From an uncultured Prevotella sp. (GTDB lineage: Bacteria; Bacteroidota; Bacteroidia; Bacteroidales; Bacteroidaceae), in NCBI GenBank assembly GCA_900541575.1, contig UQKO01000061.1, positions 1-14,161 on the forward strand: DNA of 14,161 nucleotides, read 5' to 3'. Position numbers and translations under genes: made by a program. Shown here in pieces: positions 1-7,039 of this stretch. Under the pieces are notes generated by a model, which did not search any database, was not told the DNA's origin, and saw only the letters and a program-made list of their open reading frames with translations. How positions within the stretch are numbered: position 1 is the first letter of the stretch; every line of letters begins with the position of its first letter.

Positions 1-21
1 ATTCCGTTTCTCAATGAAGAC

Positions 22-123
22 TTTCACGTCTACCACAGGCCTGTGGTAAAGCTACCGCTGCCGTCCGGCAGAGCTACCACAGGCCTGTGGTAGCTTTACC
101 GCACGGCAGCGGTAGACGTAAAG
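22..123. repeat. Nested palindrome / inverted-repeat block
   Basis: The 18-bp perfect palindrome TACCACAGGCCTGTGGTA occurs at 31-48 and again at 75-92. The second copy extends to a 24-bp perfect palindrome at 72-95. Further inverted pairs surround them: CTTTCACGTCTACC (22-34, one extra base) with GGTAGACGTAAAG (111-123), CTACCGCTGCCGT (52-64) with ACGGCAGCGGTAG (104-116), and CTGCCG (58-63) with CGGCAG (66-71). The whole block could fold as one large cruciform or as several alternative hairpins. No reading frame explains it. It resembles a REP/MITE-type dispersed repeat, or a structured protein-binding site. I cannot name a family. Confidence 0.8.
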
Positions 124-180
124 ATGGGCATCTGTGAAAGGGGGAATGGGCATCTGTGAAAAGTAAAACGTACATCTGTG
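124..180 (+). repeat. Three-copy 22-bp-period direct repeat (CATCTGTG core)
   Basis: The 8-mer CATCTGTG begins at 129, 151 and 173, exactly 22 bp apart each time. The first two copies share the longer 16-mer ATGGGCATCTGTGAAA (124-139 and 146-161). The third is degenerate on both flanks. The 22-bp period equals about two helical turns, so bound proteins would lie on one face of the DNA, as in iterons. No replication initiator gene is in the window, so an origin role is not supported. It directly abuts the palindromic block and is probably part of the same element. Confidence 0.75.
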
Positions 181-423
181 GACGGGAAGACAAATCACTT
201 TCCTCATCATACAACCCAAAATATCCGCTGCCCCAAAATTCTAACTACGCAGAGAGGGAAATTAGCTTGGTCTGAAGAAGATTATGCCTTCGTGCCAAAG
301 AGCCTAAGTAAGGGGGCTTTTCTCACTTAGTACGGGAGGAAAAGCTCACGTATCTTCATTATTTTGAATACGGACGAAGTTCCAATTGGAAAATGCTGCT
401 TCCGTCATAATAAATACGCACAT
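181..423. other. Non-coding stretch between repeat block and DUF4230 gene
   Basis: I see no convincing gene here. CTAAGT (304-309) and ACTTAG (325-330) form a weak hairpin around a G-rich loop. It has no T tract, so I do not call it a terminator. The segment at 205-239 resembles a sequence at the other end of the window and is listed separately. An open frame that starts near 364 is antisense to the DUF4230 gene and is treated as a shadow. Confidence 0.5.
205..239 (+). repeat. Diverged dispersed-repeat segment, copy 1
   Basis: The stretch from CATCATAC to CCAAAAT aligns with the reverse complement of 14059-14094. By hand I count 31 identical positions of 36 with one single-base gap, including an unbroken AAATATCCGCTG. 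It lies 25 bp past the 22-bp direct repeats and may be the outer edge of the same repeat element. Confidence 0.5.
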
Positions 424-1044
424 TCATCTTTTTTCAAATACGATGTCCACTCGCTTGAATCCCAATTGCTGAAATATTCGGAAAAACTGTGTTCGGGCAT
501 TGTTTTCGGCACGTTGCATGTTTTGTGGCGTAAGGCAGCGGCGGCGCATCTTTTGAGATGCAGAGTTGTAGAGTTCGTCGAGCACGGTGGGCGGGATGCT
601 ACCCTTTTCATAGAATGTGCGCGTGCGAGCTTCATCGATAAATTGAGAGTCGAGTAAGCCGATCGCGGGCAGATGCAAACGTGCAGTGGAGTCGGGGAGA
701 GATTCAAACCAATCGTCCTTTGCTCGTGTCAGGTCTACACCGATGCGCAATGTGCCTTGATAGATGCGCACGAGGTGGTCATTGCCAAAGGCGCGATGGC
801 GATTCCATTCTACCATTTCTTCTGTCGTGATGGAGAGAAACTCCCATTGGCCAATGTCGCGGATTGACTGAATCTCCTCGGGGGTTACGTCGATGCGGGT
901 ATTGCGTTCCACACGGAGTGAAACGGGAGGATGCTCACGCCAGGTTTTCACCACCACCACGATAGCTACCGCTACTAAAGTTACGACTAGGCAGATGGTA
1001 TAGAAGCGTCCACTACGCAATATGTTGAGTAAAGTTTTCTTCAT
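424..1044 (-). CDS. DUF4230 domain protein, membrane-anchored
   Basis: The product is about 206 residues and its function is unknown. The N-terminus is short and basic (MKKTLLNILRSGR). A single hydrophobic segment follows at about residues 15-33 (FYTICLVVTLVAVAIVVVV), so it is probably an inner-membrane anchor with the rest exported. The remainder, with features such as QSIRDIGQWEFLSITTEEMVEW and GSIPPTVLDELYNSA, matches my memory of the DUF4230 family, common in Bacteroidetes. I chose the start at 1044 because it places the basic residues and membrane segment at the N-terminus. The frame is open to 1125 but adds an unlikely basic, glutamine-rich leader. It lies downstream of a second DUF4230 gene on the same strand (105 bp gap), so the two are probably co-transcribed duplicates. 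No Shine-Dalgarno sequence is seen. Confidence 0.8.
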   Translation of the reverse strand: MKKTLLNILRSGRFYTICLVVTLVAVAIVVVVKTWREHPPVSLRVERNTRIDVTPEEIQSIRDIGQWEFLSITTEEMVEWNRHRAFGNDHLVRIYQGTLRIGVDLTRAKDDWFESLPDSTARLHLPAIGLLDSQFIDEARTRTFYEKGSIPPTVLDELYNSASQKMRRRCLTPQNMQRAENNARTQFFRIFQQLGFKRVDIVFEKR

Positions 1045-1149
1045 TTTCTGTTGTTGTTTTATGTGTAGGATAAGGTACAATGTAGTGTGCCTTTTGACGG
1101 TCTGTCTTTTCGGAGCATTCCGCATGCTAGAATACTCTCCATTTTCAAC

Positions 1150-1848
1150 CTAATCTTTTTCTTTCATTTTTAGCCAATCTTGATCTGTGAAATGCTTACG
1201 AAAGCGGATGGTCACATTTTGCTCTTTATACCCCATGCGTAGCAGCATAGGAAGCAGTTGTGAGGCTGCGCTTCGCTGTGCTTGGGCTTCAATGCCCAAT
1301 TGCGAGGCATGCGCCCAAATGCTATCCTCACCCTGTCGAGCAAGGGCTGTCACTTCGCTATCCGAGAATCGTGAACGCAGTCCGTCGATAAACTGACGTG
1401 TTCCTTTATTGTCGATTTTTGAAGCTGTGCTCACCACATGAGGGTCGGGCAAAGTGACTACAATAGAAGAGTCTGTACGTTCTATATTCTGTGGCCCGAA
1501 ATCTGCAAAGTCGATGTAAGCTTTTAGTGTCACATCGATAGGTATGGCTATCTTTCGGTCGCCTAGGCGTGTGGGCATATCCACGTCGAAACCAAGGATT
1601 TGACCTCGCATTGTAGGCGAGTCAGAGAATGTTACGATTTTGCGCACAACGAATTCCGTGGTGTAAAGTCGTGCGCAGTCTCTCACTTGCATCACGAGTA
1701 AAGCTGTGGTGTCCGTACGTACGGATGCTGTGGCGGCTAAAGAAGCATCTTTCTCTTTCTTCTCATGGCAGCTATATAGAAGGAGCATGGCTAAAGACAA
1801 GCTAAAAGAAAAAAATAAGGCGCGAGCCGAATGGTAAAGAGTATTCAT
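1150..1848 (-). CDS. DUF4230 domain lipoprotein
   Basis: The product is 232 residues. A hydrophobic signal sequence ends in a lipobox (LLYSC, Cys27), so the protein is predicted to be acylated and attached to an envelope membrane after signal peptidase II cleavage. Residues after about 55 resemble the DUF4230 paralogue next door. Both have an early VRDxxxLYT or IRDIGQWEF-type segment, a central 'IDVTLKAYIDFADF' versus 'LRIGVDLTRAKDDW' stretch, and a C-terminal LLRMGYKEQNVTIRF versus QLGFKRVDIVF segment. Sequence divergence is high, so the duplication is probably old. It is the first gene of the minus-strand pair and has a promoter candidate close upstream. The biochemical role of the family is not known to me. 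Confidence 0.82.
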   Translation of the reverse strand: MNTLYHSARALFFSFSLSLAMLLLYSCHEKKEKDASLAATASVRTDTTALLVMQVRDCARLYTTEFVVRKIVTFSDSPTMRGQILGFDVDMPTRLGDRKIAIPIDVTLKAYIDFADFGPQNIERTDSSIVVTLPDPHVVSTASKIDNKGTRQFIDGLRSRFSDSEVTALARQGEDSIWAHASQLGIEAQAQRSAASQLLPMLLRMGYKEQNVTIRFRKHFTDQDWLKMKEKD

Positions 1849-1876
1849 AACGTTAATAAGCAGAGTTTTTATGGAG

Positions 1877-1908
1877 CAAATTTAAGGAAAACACCGGTCT
1901 AAGGACAC
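1877..1908 (-). promoter_or_regulatory. Candidate promoter for the DUF4230 gene pair
   Basis: Read on the minus strand, TAAATTTG (1884-1877) matches the Bacteroidetes -7 consensus TAnnTTTG perfectly. The -33 region, 21 bp further upstream (GTG, 1908-1906), matches TTG only partly. Transcription would start near 1870, leaving a leader of about 20 nt before the ATG at 1848. Confidence 0.45.
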
Positions 1909-1923
1909 TCTTTGGCTCTTTTT

Positions 1924-1955
1924 CTTGTTTTTGTGGCGGGGATTTTGTTATTTTG
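1924..1955 (+). promoter_or_regulatory. Candidate promoter for the DUF4738-type lipoprotein gene
   Basis: CTTG (1924-1927) lies 20 bp before TTATTTTG (1948-1955), which matches TAnnTTTG at all but one position. Spacing and distance to the ATG at 1987 (about 25 nt leader) fit a Bacteroidetes housekeeping promoter. It is back to back with the minus-strand promoter at 1877-1908. Confidence 0.4.
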
Positions 1956-1986
1956 CTCGTTCAATAAAACTTTTAATGAGTAAATA

Positions 1987-2550
1987 ATGAAACATACTTC
2001 TATCGCCATCTGCCTAGTAGCAGCTAGCCTATCGCTTGCAGCTTGTGGCGGAAAGTCAGAAAATAAAACTGAAACAACAGCCGACACCACGCAAACTGTG
2101 GCCGATGATACTCCTTATGCCGATGCTTCCCAGACAATGAAAAACGAGTTTTCAGCAGGCAATCATCGATATGAAATAACCATTCATCGCGAAGCAGATA
2201 AGCAACAACCCGTAGTGACCGATGAATTGGGAAAAAAATTCTACGATAATCGTGTAGACGTCACGATTACTTGTGATGGTCAGGATTTCTTCAAAAAATC
2301 GTATACCAAGGATGCTTTTGACGGATTTCTCACAGAAGCTGACAAGCATGGTTCTGTGCTTTTAGGCATGGCTTTCGATTCTGAAAAAACACAGAAGGAT
2401 AAACGTATTATCTATCTAGGTGCCCAAGTAGGCCAGGTGGGTATAGAGGAAGGACCCGCATTTAGCATAGAAATTCCCCTTGACGGAAGCGCTTCAAGCA
2501 TTGTTCGCGACACAGCTCAGGATAATACGGGCGGGGATATGACCGACTAG
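1987..2550 (+). CDS. Lipoprotein of DUF4738 type
   Basis: The product is 187 residues. A clean lipoprotein signal is present: basic start, hydrophobic core, lipobox LAAC with Cys20. A low-complexity acidic and threonine-rich linker follows (about residues 25-50), then a soluble domain. The domain segments HRYEITIHREADKQQPVVTDELGKKFYDNRVDVTI and DAFDGFLTEADKHGSVLLGMAFD resemble DUF4738, a family I know only from Bacteroidales lipoproteins. The C-terminal tail is acidic (NTGGDMTD). It is transcribed divergently from the DUF4230 pair and lies 201 bp before the flippase gene. No enzymatic motif is visible. The lipoprotein call is firm, the family call moderately so. Confidence 0.8.
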   Translation: MKHTSIAICLVAASLSLAACGGKSENKTETTADTTQTVADDTPYADASQTMKNEFSAGNHRYEITIHREADKQQPVVTDELGKKFYDNRVDVTITCDGQDFFKKSYTKDAFDGFLTEADKHGSVLLGMAFDSEKTQKDKRIIYLGAQVGQVGIEEGPAFSIEIPLDGSASSIVRDTAQDNTGGDMTD

Positions 2551-2751
2551 GGCGCGAGCGGAATGGGAATTACATCGTTACCTGCGGACAATAAGTAGAT
2601 AGCTCAAACACTAATAATGGTGGAGTAGGCGCTTTGCTTGCAGGGGGACGATGCAAAAATGTGCTATTTCAGCAACTTGATTTCTTCTATTCCTCACATT
2701 TCCCAATATTATCCCACAAAAGCTCCTCTATCTCTTTACTCTCTGAGATTC

Positions 2752-4293
2752 ATGCAAACCGAGTCTGAAAACAACCTGTCGGCCGAAGAGCAGCAAGCAT
2801 GTTCTGCCGACGACAGTACGTATAGCCATGTGTTGAAGTACACATGGCTTTTTGGCGGTGTGCAGGGGCTTTCCGTGTTGATGGGAGTGATACGCACCAA
2901 ATTGGTGGCTCTCTTTCTCGGTCCATCGGGCTTAGCGCTAATCAATATATATAATAATGTGATGGGGCTAATAGGGCAGAGCACCAATCTTGGGCTGACT
3001 ATTAGTGCCGTGAAAGATGTGGCTGCCCATCATGCTTCGGGCCATCGCGAAGCACTCGAACGGAGCGTGGAGGCAGTGCGCACTTGGACAATGCTTACAG
3101 CTTTGCTAGGCTCTCTGGCTGCAATGTTGCTTTCGCCATTGCTTAGCAGACTCACGTTTGGCAATGCTGACTATACGTGGGACTTCCTCTTGCTCGCTCC
3201 TATGGTGGGTATGCTTACACTTACGGGAGGCGAAATGGCTATTCTTAAAGGGTTGAAACAACTAAAACGCGTGGCTCTTGTTTCGGCTTTCGGTGCCGTG
3301 GCTACGGTGGTAGTCAATGCTCCGCTATTCTATTTTTTCGGCCAGCACGGCATAGTGCCCTCATTGCTTATTGTCAACCTCGTCGTATTGCTCATCCATC
3401 TGCGTTATTCCACACGCACCGTGCCTTGGCATTGTTCTCTGTTGTCGCGTAGCGTAATCCGTTATGGTATTCCCTTCGTGAAGCTCGGTGCCGCCTACGT
3501 GCTCGCTGCCACTTTTACTCAAGGTACGGAATATGTCGTGCGCACTATATTGCTCCGTATGGGAGGCATGGATATAGTGGGCTATTATAACTGTGGCTAC
3601 ATGCTCATGGTGGGCTATGCCTCCTTGGTTTTTGTGGCCGTAGAGTCTGATTATTTCCCGCGGCTTTCGGCCATTGTTGAGCAGCACGAACGAATGATTC
3701 ATACAGTAAATCAGCAAGTGGAAATCTGTGTGCTACTTATAGCACCGCTTCTTGTGCTTTTTGTGGCAGTTATGCCATTTGCCGTAAGGGCACTGTTTAG
3801 TGCCGAGTTTGTGCCCGCAGTGTCCATGTCGGTATGTGCTGTCTTCTACATGTTTTTTAAGGCGCTCACTATGCCTGTGGCCTATCTAGCTCTAGCTCGT
3901 GGCGACTCACGTACCTATCTTACGATGGAAGTGGCTTACAATGTGTTCCTAGTTCTCGTTGTGCCTTTAGCTTACTATTTTGGCGGACTTCAAACCACAG
4001 GGTGGGCTCTCTCTGCAGCTGGCCTTTTCGACTTCCTTATTGTCAATATTTTCTATTGTCGCAAATATGCCTATCGCTTTCAAAAAACTTGCATTCCGAC
4101 CTATATCGTGCATTTTCTCTTGCTTGTGGTGGCGGTGGTCTCGGCTCTATGTATTCCCGCAGGCCTATTTCGTTATGGAGCAGGAGCCGCAGTGGTGATA
4201 TGCTCGTCAGTATTATCGTTTCGTCGTTTGAGTCAAGTGGTCAATGTCCGTGGATACCTTGATAAACTTAGGGGAATAATTCGGAGAGGGTAG
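2752..4293 (+). CDS. O-antigen / polysaccharide flippase, Wzx-like (MOP superfamily)
   Basis: The product is 513 residues and highly hydrophobic, with about 12-14 predicted membrane segments. Early residues LKYTWLFGGVQGLSVLMGVIRTKLVALFLGPSGLALINIYNNV are typical of Bacteroidetes 'O-antigen translocase' proteins. The central MILKGL-like region (GEMAILKGLKQLKRVALVSAFGAV) is typical too. Members of this family move lipid-linked oligosaccharide repeat units across the inner membrane for O-antigen, capsule or enterobacterial-common-antigen-like polymers. I chose ATG 2752. The frame is open upstream to a TTG at 2638, but the extra 38 residues look unconserved and start from a rare codon. No glycosyltransferase or polymerase gene is adjacent, so the substrate cannot be inferred; a stand-alone locus is unusual for capsule clusters. 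Confidence 0.88.
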   Translation: MQTESENNLSAEEQQACSADDSTYSHVLKYTWLFGGVQGLSVLMGVIRTKLVALFLGPSGLALINIYNNVMGLIGQSTNLGLTISAVKDVAAHHASGHREALERSVEAVRTWTMLTALLGSLAAMLLSPLLSRLTFGNADYTWDFLLLAPMVGMLTLTGGEMAILKGLKQLKRVALVSAFGAVATVVVNAPLFYFFGQHGIVPSLLIVNLVVLLIHLRYSTRTVPWHCSLLSRSVIRYGIPFVKLGAAYVLAATFTQGTEYVVRTILLRMGGMDIVGYYNCGYMLMVGYASLVFVAVESDYFPRLSAIVEQHERMIHTVNQQVEICVLLIAPLLVLFVAVMPFAVRALFSAEFVPAVSMSVCAVFYMFFKALTMPVAYLALARGDSRTYLTMEVAYNVFLVLVVPLAYYFGGLQTTGWALSAAGLFDFLIVNIFYCRKYAYRFQKTCIPTYIVHFLLLVVAVVSALCIPAGLFRYGAGAAVVICSSVLSFRRLSQVVNVRGYLDKLRGIIRRG

Positions 4294-4569
4294 GCTAATT
4301 TGAAAGTTCATTACCTAATGGCATTTATTCGCCCATTCCCATGTAGTAAAGCTGATGAGTAAAAATTTGTCGAAAACGGGGGGGGAGTGGGGGGAGCATA
4401 GCGGAGTATGTGGCAGATTTGCTATAAATATATATGATATGAGCAAGTTGCTTCTTTCATCATACTCACTAGAAATTTCCGCAGAACCGAAAGAGAGGGT
4501 GCATATTGTACACTTTCTCAGTTCTTCCATCGTGTGTACGTGTCCGTACGCGTATAAGGATTCCTCCTA
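4294..4569. other. Convergent intergenic region with G-tracts
   Basis: This gap lies between the flippase and the convergent HsdR-N gene. It holds two guanine runs (G8 at 4378-4385, G6 at 4389-4394). A hairpin-forming GTACG-TGTC-CGTAC sits at 4536-4549, extendable by wobble pairs, with no T tract. Open frames crossing it in both directions show no recognisable domain, and I do not call a gene. Confidence 0.4.
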
Positions 4570-5025
4570 TTATAGCAGTTCTTCGTACGAGGGGATATCG
4601 CGTAAATAATTGATCTGCATCTTTTCGTAATCCACGTGGCAGCAATAGTGAACAAGACCATTGCTCACGATGAGATAGTCGGCATGGAGCACGCTGTTGT
4701 AAGAATAAATTTGCTGAAACACGGCTTGCGTAATTTGAATGTGCGGCGCTTTATATTCCACAATCACGCGTGGCCTACCGCCCACTCTGTGATAAAGCAC
4801 GCTGTCGCAGCGGCGCGCCACTCCCCCCACATTGATGGTTACCTCGTTGGCAAGTAGGGCAGAGGGAAAATTTTTGTGCTCCACAAGATAATGGGTGAAG
4901 TGTTGTCGTACCCATTCTTCTGGAGTGAGGCGTAGGTAACGACGACGTAAAAAATCGAATATCTGCGCTATACCTTTCTGATCTCTTATCTTGAGCTCGC
5001 ACGTGGGAAGATTAAGCGTTTGCAT
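4570..5025 (-). CDS. Small HsdR N-terminal-type (PD-(D/E)xK) protein
   Basis: The product is 151 residues, far shorter than a full HsdR (about 1000). It is essentially only the nuclease-like N-terminal domain (HSDR_N). Visible motifs are Asp74 in RRCDSVLY, Glu90-x-Lys92 in VIVEYKAP, and Gln105-xxx-Tyr109 in QIYSY. Together they give the D...ExK...QxxxY arrangement of RecB/restriction-type nuclease folds. No helicase domain and no hsdM or hsdS neighbour is present, so a conventional type I restriction system is unlikely. From family knowledge, this stand-alone protein is widespread in Bacteroidetes near holA, which fits its position here, divergent from the AMP nucleosidase-holA operon. Nuclease activity is inferred from motifs only, and the physiological role is unknown to me. 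Confidence 0.85.
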   Translation of the reverse strand: MQTLNLPTCELKIRDQKGIAQIFDFLRRRYLRLTPEEWVRQHFTHYLVEHKNFPSALLANEVTINVGGVARRCDSVLYHRVGGRPRVIVEYKAPHIQITQAVFQQIYSYNSVLHADYLIVSNGLVHYCCHVDYEKMQINYLRDIPSYEELL

Positions 5026-5042
5026 AATTTAGTTTTGGTTTT

Positions 5043-5075
5043 ATTGGAGAGATGGGGCGCTTTACACTATCTTTG
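5043..5075 (+). promoter_or_regulatory. Promoter for AMP nucleosidase-holA operon
   Basis: ATTG (5043-5046) is followed after 21 bp by TATCTTTG (5068-5075), a perfect TAnnTTTG -7 element. Transcription would start near 5082, giving a leader of about 58 nt before the ATG at 5140. The leader contains a small CTGC/GCAG hairpin that I do not interpret. Confidence 0.65.
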
Positions 5076-5139
5076 CATAATATTCAAGTAAGTGTGTGGA
5101 CTGCTGCTTTTATTGCAGACTACAAAAATACGAATTTAT

Positions 5140-5916
5140 ATGACAACAAAAGAACAAATCATCGACGACTGGCTGGTGCGCTACACCAAAATGCCACTAG
5201 AAGACTTTGGTCATGAAATACTCCTTACTAACTTTAATAATTATGTGGATATCTTTTGCCAACAATGTGGCGTAGCACCTGTAGGCTTCGATGCGAACAT
5301 GCGAGCAGCTACGGCCGACGGCATTACGATGATAAATTTTGGTATGGGAAGCCCAAACGCTGCCTTGATTATGGATCTTCTCGCAGCGGTGAATCCTAAG
5401 GCTTGTCTCTTTCTTGGAAAGTGTGGCGGTATTTCGGAGAAGACTCAACTAGGTGACTACGTGTTGCCGCTAGCGGGTATAAGAGGTGAGGGAACCTCTA
5501 ATGACTATTTTCCACCAGAAGTGCCCTCACTTCCCGCCTTCATGTTGCAGCGTGCTGTGTCGACTGCCCTGCGTGATAATGGCCACGACTATTGGACTGG
5601 AACTGTCTACACCACCAACCGACGCGTGTGGGAACACGATGAACGATTTAAAACGTACCTACGCGAAACACGTGCCATGGCTGTGGATATGGAGACAGCT
5701 ACGCTCTTCACCTGCGGATTTTACAACCATATTCCCACGGGAGCCTTGTTGCTTGTATCGGACAATCCTATGGAACCTGATGGCGTGAAGACGGAAGCGA
5801 GCGACAACGTTGTGACACGCAACTTTGCCGAAACACACGTGCGCATTGGAATAGAAAGTATGAAACTTATAGCCGACGGACGCAAAACGGTGCGCCACCT
5901 TAAATACGATTGGTAA
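5140..5916 (+). CDS. amn: AMP nucleosidase
   Basis: The product is 258 residues, the usual length of the short Bacteroidetes form; the enterobacterial Amn is nearly twice as long. It cleaves AMP to adenine and ribose 5-phosphate in the cytoplasm, helping control adenylate pools. It belongs to the purine nucleoside phosphorylase/UDP phosphorylase superfamily. Motifs seen are NFGMGSPNAA (67-75), FLGKCGG (91-97), IRGEGTSNDYFPPE (114-127), the nucleoside-binding segment MAVDMETA (180-187), and VSDNP (206-210) with the presumed catalytic Asp208. I chose ATG 5140 because it matches the usual family N-terminus (MTTKEQIIDDWLVRYT). A GTG at 5092 in frame would add an implausible leucine-rich leader. 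The stop overlaps the holA start by one base (TAATG), indicating translational coupling. Confidence 0.93.
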   Translation: MTTKEQIIDDWLVRYTKMPLEDFGHEILLTNFNNYVDIFCQQCGVAPVGFDANMRAATADGITMINFGMGSPNAALIMDLLAAVNPKACLFLGKCGGISEKTQLGDYVLPLAGIRGEGTSNDYFPPEVPSLPAFMLQRAVSTALRDNGHDYWTGTVYTTNRRVWEHDERFKTYLRETRAMAVDMETATLFTCGFYNHIPTGALLLVSDNPMEPDGVKTEASDNVVTRNFAETHVRIGIESMKLIADGRKTVRHLKYDW

Positions 5917-6962
5917 TGGCAGGAACTGTAAGTAATTATAAGAAGAAACCAACGGGAATCACCTACGAACAAATCATACGCGAAGTGCAGGCTGGCAACG
6001 TGAAGCCTATTTACTACTTGATGGGCGACGAAAGTTACTACATCGATCGCATAGCCGACTTTATTATCAACTCCCTACTGAAGCCAGAAGAAAAGGACTT
6101 TAACCTTGTCACTTATTATGGAGCAGAGGCTGACATTGATGTGATTATCACATCGGCAAGAGCTTTCCCTATGGGAGCTCAACGCTTAGTAATCGTGGTG
6201 AAAGAAGCGCAAAATCTAAAGCATATCGATCATCTAGAATACTATTTCAAGCAAGTGCAACCTAGTACAGTCTTGATATTTTGCCATAAAAATGGAGTAC
6301 TTGATAGGCGCACCAAAGTGGCCACAATGATAGGAAAAGAGGGAGTGCTCTTTGAGTCGAAGCGACTATACGAAAGCCAACTGCCTGCTTTCATTCGCGA
6401 TTATCTGAAACGTCGACGGTTGGCCGCCGCTCCAGGAGCTGCCGAGATGATGGCTGAATATGTGGGGGCCGACCTCAATCGTTTGGCCTCGGAACTAGAC
6501 AAATTGGCATTGGCTCTTCCCGAAGGAGAAAAGATTGTAACAACAGACCTCGTGCAGCGCAATATTGGCATTACGAAAAACTACAATATTTTCGAACTTC
6601 AGGACGCTCTCATTCATAAAGACGTTTTAAAGGCCAATAGAATAGTAAAATATTTTGACAATTCTCCCAAAGAAAACCCAATTCAACGCGTGCTTTCAAT
6701 GCTCTTTTCATTTTATTCTAGCCTGATGTTGGCCTACTACTCGCCCGATAAGTCAGAGCGCGGAATGGCCGCTTGGCTAAATATGACAGATTGGAAAGTA
6801 CGTCGTAGCATCATGCCTGCTCTGACGAATTATACGGGTATGAAGGTGATGAATATTCTAGCGGAAATTCGTCGCACAGATGCTCGATCAAAAGGGTCAG
6901 AAGGCTCACATACCTCGAGTGGAGACCTTATGAAAGAACTGATATATTTTATACTTCATTAA
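5916..6962 (+). CDS. holA: DNA polymerase III subunit delta
   Basis: The product is 348 residues, full length for the family. The delta subunit is part of the clamp-loader complex; it binds and opens the beta sliding clamp during DNA replication. The N-terminal part (ITYEQIIREVQAGNVKPIYYLMGDESYYIDRIADFI) is the characteristic HolA opening with the 'YLMGDE' stretch. The region from about 135 to 215 (FESKRLYESQLPAFIRDYLKRR to AEYVGADLNRLASELDKLAL) is the AAA+-like lid, and the C-terminal helical domain includes NIFELQDAL and RVLSMLFSFYSSLM. No Walker A motif is present, as expected for delta. The ATG lies inside the AMP nucleosidase stop (one-base overlap), so the two are co-transcribed. A strong terminator follows 37 bp after the stop. 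Confidence 0.93.
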   Translation: MAGTVSNYKKKPTGITYEQIIREVQAGNVKPIYYLMGDESYYIDRIADFIINSLLKPEEKDFNLVTYYGAEADIDVIITSARAFPMGAQRLVIVVKEAQNLKHIDHLEYYFKQVQPSTVLIFCHKNGVLDRRTKVATMIGKEGVLFESKRLYESQLPAFIRDYLKRRRLAAAPGAAEMMAEYVGADLNRLASELDKLALALPEGEKIVTTDLVQRNIGITKNYNIFELQDALIHKDVLKANRIVKYFDNSPKENPIQRVLSMLFSFYSSLMLAYYSPDKSERGMAAWLNMTDWKVRRSIMPALTNYTGMKVMNILAEIRRTDARSKGSEGSHTSSGDLMKELIYFILH

Positions 6963-6999
6963 GAAAATATACAACTTACAGAATTAGTCTCTATAACTA

Positions 7000-7039
7000 G
7001 CCTCGCTATTGATTTGCGGATCAAGAGCGAGGCTTTTTT
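7000..7039 (+). terminator. Intrinsic terminator of the amn-holA operon
   Basis: GCCTCGCT (7000-7007) pairs perfectly with AGCGAGGC (7026-7033). An inner TTGAT/ATCAA pair (7009-7013 with 7020-7024) continues the stem after one mismatch, leaving a six-base loop. Six T residues (7034-7039) follow immediately. This is the clearest rho-independent terminator in the window. Confidence 0.88.

Noticed and set aside
124..180. CRISPR array or plasmid origin
   Set aside because: The repeats are only 8-16 bp with 22-bp period and no unique spacers of CRISPR size; there is no cas or replication initiator gene in the window.
304..330. Intrinsic terminator for the DUF4230 operon
   Set aside because: The stem is only six perfect pairs with a mismatch above, and no T tract follows on the minus strand.
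364..657. Plus-strand open frame of 97 codons near the left end
   Set aside because: It has a non-ATG start, is antisense to the DUF4230 gene over most of its length, and has no recognisable domain.
2638..2751. Upstream TTG start for the flippase
   Set aside because: It would add 38 residues that look unlike a flippase N-terminus; ATG 2752 directly precedes the typical acidic start and first membrane segment.
4315..4609. Open frames on both strands across the G-tract region
   Set aside because: They overlap each other and the end of the HsdR-N gene, contain low-complexity stretches from the G runs, and show no domain.
4570..5025. Part of a type I restriction-modification system
   Set aside because: Only the small N-terminal-type domain is present, with no helicase, methylase or specificity genes in the window.
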